This document shows, piece after piece, positions 60,123-64,000 of a stretch of DNA of 64,000 bases (position 1 is its first letter; every line of letters begins with the position of its first letter). This DNA is from Rapana venosa (lineage: Eukaryota > Mollusca > Gastropoda > Neogastropoda > Muricidae), in the NCBI GenBank assembly GCA_028751875.1, contig CM054157.1, positions 52,477,741-52,541,740 of the forward strand, read 5' to 3'. The notes beneath the pieces are model-generated. The model worked only from the letters and a program-made list of their open reading frames with translations. It did not search any database and was not told the DNA's origin. Both the position numbers and the translations under genes were made by a program.

Positions 60123-60177
<55 letters not shown>

Positions 60178-61280
60178 AGAAAAGCCTCTAGATGACATAT
60201 CAGGAAAATGATTTGAAGTGAATGAAAAAACATTTCCAGGTCAAAATCCCTTAAAATCCATATGCGTTTTGTGAAAGAAACTGTTGGCACGAAGAGTATC
60301 CAAAAGGATAAATGCTCGTTTGGGTCTGATTAGACACCCACTCCAGCTCAGCATATCAGACTGGGATTCCAAGTTTGGATTCAGTGATAACAGCAAATTG
60401 GTGTTTCCTCCCTCCTGTTCATTTTAAGCCAGGCCAGTTTTAGAACAAGTCACAAAATTTTCAATGGTTTTGTCAGAAAAAGACAAGGTTTTAAGCAGCG
60501 AAATGAAGTAGCTTTAAACAATCTTCCTTGGTTTTCCAAACCCCAGTAAAGAAAAAATGTTTGTATCTTACCTGGGCAAACTCAAAACAAGACCTCAAAC
60601 AACTAACAGTGATGCTTGTAGAAATGAGTTTGTAGTTAAGAAAAGGGTTGAGATTTTTCATAATGCATAATATATTTGGTATTTTAGTCACTTTAATCAT
60701 GAGGAAAGACGTTCTCCATCAAAGTATCTCATGCAGGGAACGTTCAAATTTGCTGCCTTGTAAAAATGAATAACTCGTCTTACCAGTCAAAGATGAGAGT
60801 GTTGTGTTTTATCCCAAAATGTTTTTTTCTTGTAATTATCAGCTTTTATGGAAACGTTTTCCATTTTAAGATAAGAGGTTTTAATAATGTACAATAATTA
60901 ATAAAGTTTAAACAAGGAAGAGTGAAATGTTTTAGAATAACTTTTATGAGCAAGGTTGCTATCAAGGATTTTTCTGATTTTTGTTTTTGTTTTGTTTTGT
61001 GGTCGGTCGTGATCTGTTTCATTAGCTCCATGCATACTTGCTGAAACCTGTTTTGGATCTTGTGCAAGTGCTTTTGGTAAAGTGGGAGATTAGTAATGTG
61101 CATGGCAGCAGACTTCACCGCTGGTGCAGGAGTAAGACATTGATGATGAATAGGAATTTATAACTGAAGTTCTTTTTTCAGGACTAAGATCATTTGAAAA
61201 ACGTATATCGTACATCTACAAAGGATCGCAACATAACTGTGGTCGCTATTTTATTTTTTCCCCTAGTATCTTTTATTCTT
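59955..61280 (+). other. Gene 2 3' UTR/downstream, first part
   Basis: After the stop: (GAT)n at 60124-60178, then AT-rich unique DNA. AATAAA at about 60898 (TTAATAAAGTTT) is a possible polyadenylation signal. No gene seen. Confidence 0.45.
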
Positions 61281-61339
61281 TTTAAGTTTCAGCAGAACAA
61301 ACATATGACTGTTCCTTAGTCAAAATCAACAAATAGATG

Positions 61340-61500
61340 AATAGATAAAGAAAGAGAGAAATAGATAGATAGATACATAGATAGATACACACACACACAC
61401 AACACACACATACACACACACAATACATACATACTACACACACCACACACACATACACACACACATACACACAACAACATTCATACATAGATAATGGAAA
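61340..61500. repeat. (ATAG)n and (CA)n microsatellite
   Basis: ATAGATAGATAC-type units followed by ACACAC with CATACA interruptions. Confidence 0.85.
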
Positions 61501-61859
61501 GAAAATGCTTTCAGACTCCAAAATGAAAAAGAAATGTTCAGATGTCCAAGTGTTATTTTCAGAAGCCTTTCCAGCCATTCCGTTGGCTTCAGCCTTAGAT
61601 TTTGTCCTATGTAGTTGTAGATGAATGTAACATCAGATTCAGGTAACTTTGCCACATGGACTGCCTTTTAGATCGCTAGGGGTAATAGCAATTCCTCTTC
61701 CTGAGTATAGCCAACTGAAAATGACTATCACGTGTATTATTTACCAGCGGTTTGAACTCTGCCTCTTGCAGGTTTTTTTCAGTTCCAGTTCGCATTATTT
61801 TGTTTCTGAATGTTTCCCTTCGTAATCAGCCTTAGAATATTTTGTTACCAGTTTTAAGA

Positions 61860-62990
61860 ATGTCTTGGATTTGTCTTTCACATGCTTTGTAATCTTGTAT
61901 GTTTTATAATCTCCTCTGTGATACCCTTACAGTTCCTTGGAATGTTTTGAAATAACCATTGATGCTTTGTAATCTATTCTTAAAATGCTTTGGAAAAAAT
62001 ATGTTATTTTATTATCTACTTTTGAAATGGTTTAGGGTTCTTGAAATGCTTGAAGCAATCTTTGTATTTTGTTAGCTATCTTTGAATTTCTTTGGGATCA
62101 TTAAAACATTTTGTGATAATTCTCTCGTGTTTTGTAACCTGCCCTTGAAATGCTTTGAAACAAACTTTTGATGTTTTGTGATATGTTTTTGAAATCCTTT
62201 TAGGTCTTTGAAATGCTTTGAACCAATCTTAAGTCTTTTGTTATCTATCGCTGAAATCTGTAGGATCTTTGAAATGCTTTGAACCAATCTTAAGTCTTTT
62301 GTTATCTGTCGCTGAAATCTGTAGGATCTTTGAAATGCTTTGAACCAATCTTAAGACTTTTGTTATCTAACGCTGAAATCTGTAGGATCTTTGAAATGCT
62401 TTGAACCAATCTTAAGTCTGTTATCTGTCGCTGAAATCTGTAGGATCTTTGAAATGCTTTGAACCAATCTTGTCTGTTATCTGTCGCTGAAATCTGTAGT
62501 ATCTTTGAAATGCTTTGAAGCAATCTTAAGTCTTTTGTTAGCTGTCGCTGAAATCTGTAGGATCTTTGAAATGCTTTGAACCAATCTTAAGTCTTTTGTT
62601 ATCTGTCGCTGAAATCTGTAGGATCTTTGAAATGCTTTGAACCAATCTTAAGACTTTTGTTATCTAACGCTGAAATCTGTAGGATCTTTGAAATGCTTTG
62701 CAATCATCCTCAATGTTCTGTAACCTATCATTGAAATGCTTTGAGAAAAACCTTTGATGTTTTGTAATATTTTTGAAAGACTTTGCACTCAACACTTCAA
62801 AATGCTTTGTAAATCACCCGTAGAATACTTCGAAACCAATCCTGGTCGCGCTGTGTCACTTTGTGACAGGACCTGAAATATTTTGGTACCAGCCCTCGAA
62901 ATACTATGTACATAATCTTCCAAATGCCATGTAATTAATTTTTCTTATGCCTTGTAATAAATATTTGTAATGCTTTGAACTCGTATTTGA
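61860..62990 (+). repeat. 61-bp minisatellite with degenerate flanks
   Basis: Core units start at about 62203, 62264, 62325, 62386, 62444, 62501, 62561, 62622 and 62683: GATCTTTGAAATGCTTTGAA then CCAATCTTAAGTCTTTTGTT and ATCTGTCGCTGAAATCTGTA. Older, diverged GAAATGCTTTG-containing units extend on both sides (61860-62200 and 62710-62990). Confidence 0.9.
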
Positions 62991-64000
62991 AATGACTTTG
63001 TACTCGATTCCCCAGGTTGTCTTTTCATTAGTTTGTAAGTCGCCAACCCTCGTAACCAACCCCAGAGATTATTTGCAATAAATCCGTAGTCTATGAAACT
63101 GTAATTAGTGCCTGTGGTGTTGGTGGTTTTAGTCAAGCGTCTGTACTTTGTAATCAATTCTTGATGTTTAGAATCCAGTCTTTTTTTATTTTAAGTATTG
63201 GCTACATTTCATCATTCTTATGGCCCGACTGTAAATACTGTGTCCAACTCCAGTGTTACCATTCTAGAAGAATTTAAGCATGGCTTGTTTATACTTTTAG
63301 CCAATGTGAAAGCGAAATAAGAACATGTTCAAACTTATAATCAAGATTTTCTTGGAACGAGTGTGGATGATTGTAACAGACTATGTCTGTGTCGGAACGT
63401 GTTTTCAGCTAAAGATGTACTGGTTACTTGGGAGTTTTTGTGTGTGTGTTTGGCTTGGTTTTTTAATTTCTTTCCAGCTGTTTGCTTAAACATGTGGGGT
63501 TTTTTTTAAACATCTAGCTCTTTTTTTACTGTCAGTCTTCAGTTTGTAAACAAATATATATTCTTATTAAAATTTGAGGATGTTTGAATGTAGATTCTTT
63601 GGAAAACTATACCCAGAACCTTTTTTTGTTTGTTTGATACAGATCAACCCAAAGAAGAGTAAAGGGAAGTTATTGCACTGCGATAAGTTCCAGTTGTCTC
63701 TTTGCTCTGTGTGTAAATATTTATTCATTATCCTTTTTTATCATTTTATTTATTCAGGGTGGTTTTTTTCAAAATAATAGTAAATCAGATAATGTTCCAG
63801 GGTTATTTACTCGAACTTTTTCCACCAAAAAAAAAAATTAAGAGACATTGTGATTCAATGTGTGCAACAATTCTCTCTATCTGTTAATATTGAATTTCAT
63901 TTTAAATGAATCCTTTCGTTCATTTATTTTTCTTGCTTGCTTACATATATTTATTGATTTATCATTTAATTTATGAAGTACTTATTCATTCACAACTAGT
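62991..64000 (+). other. AT-rich distal DNA, no gene seen
   Basis: AT-rich unique sequence with AATAAA at about 63077 (GCAATAAATCCG), which could serve as a polyadenylation signal. No coding frame with support and no recognised repeat. Confidence 0.4.

Noticed and set aside
62200..62710. CRISPR-like array
   Set aside because: The 61-bp units are directly adjacent with no unique spacers, in a eukaryotic 3' region: a minisatellite.

Overview
The window looks like a piece of a repeat-rich invertebrate nuclear genome. A mollusc, probably a gastropod, is my best guess. That placement is inference: it rests on large introns full of (GT)n/(CA)n, several tRNA-headed SINE families with a shared core, TTAA-flanked short DNA transposons, and an animal-type SETD1 gene. 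There are no bacterial features, no CRISPR array and no rRNA gene. Almost all the short frames over simple repeats are chance.

Two protein-coding genes, both on the + strand, can be reconstructed. Gene 1 (7572-34687) is a SETD1/Set1 histone H3K4 methyltransferase, the catalytic subunit of a COMPASS-type complex. I could place 16 coding exons. Their phases agree at every junction and their lengths sum to 5328 nt, i.e. 1775 codons plus stop. The protein runs from an N-terminal RRM through low-complexity and acidic regions, an AT-hook-like motif, two E-H-x-Y motifs, N-SET with a WDR5-binding (WIN) arginine motif, SET and post-SET. Gene 2 (45965-59954) starts with three short exons (16, 62 and 186 nt) followed by an exon of about 8.2 kb. 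Its N-terminus is a divergent trypsin-like serine peptidase fold with an apparent H/D/S triad. The rest is a very long, mostly low-complexity tail that I do not recognise. The reading frame of that last exon changes seven times with no other stop codon.

Layout: 1-7571 upstream repeats (SINEs, a truncated LINE, unclassified repeats) and the probable SETD1 promoter/5' UTR; 7572-34687 SETD1 exons and repeat-filled introns; 34688-45964 SETD1 3' UTR plus intergenic repeats; 45965-51775 first exons of gene 2 with satellite-rich introns; 51776-59954 its giant exon; 59955-64000 3' UTR/downstream DNA with a 61-bp minisatellite.

The most unusual things are: (1) the end of the SET-domain exon encoding the F-I-N-H-S-C-N motif, together with its splice donor, is repeated eight more times inside the following intron; (2) the peptidase-plus-giant-tail gene and its chain of single-base frame changes; (3) TTAA-flanked, piggyBac-like short transposons, one cleanly nested in a SINE; (4) SINE families that share one core but carry different tRNA-like or 5S-like heads. 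The two genes have no evident functional link beyond lying head-to-tail.
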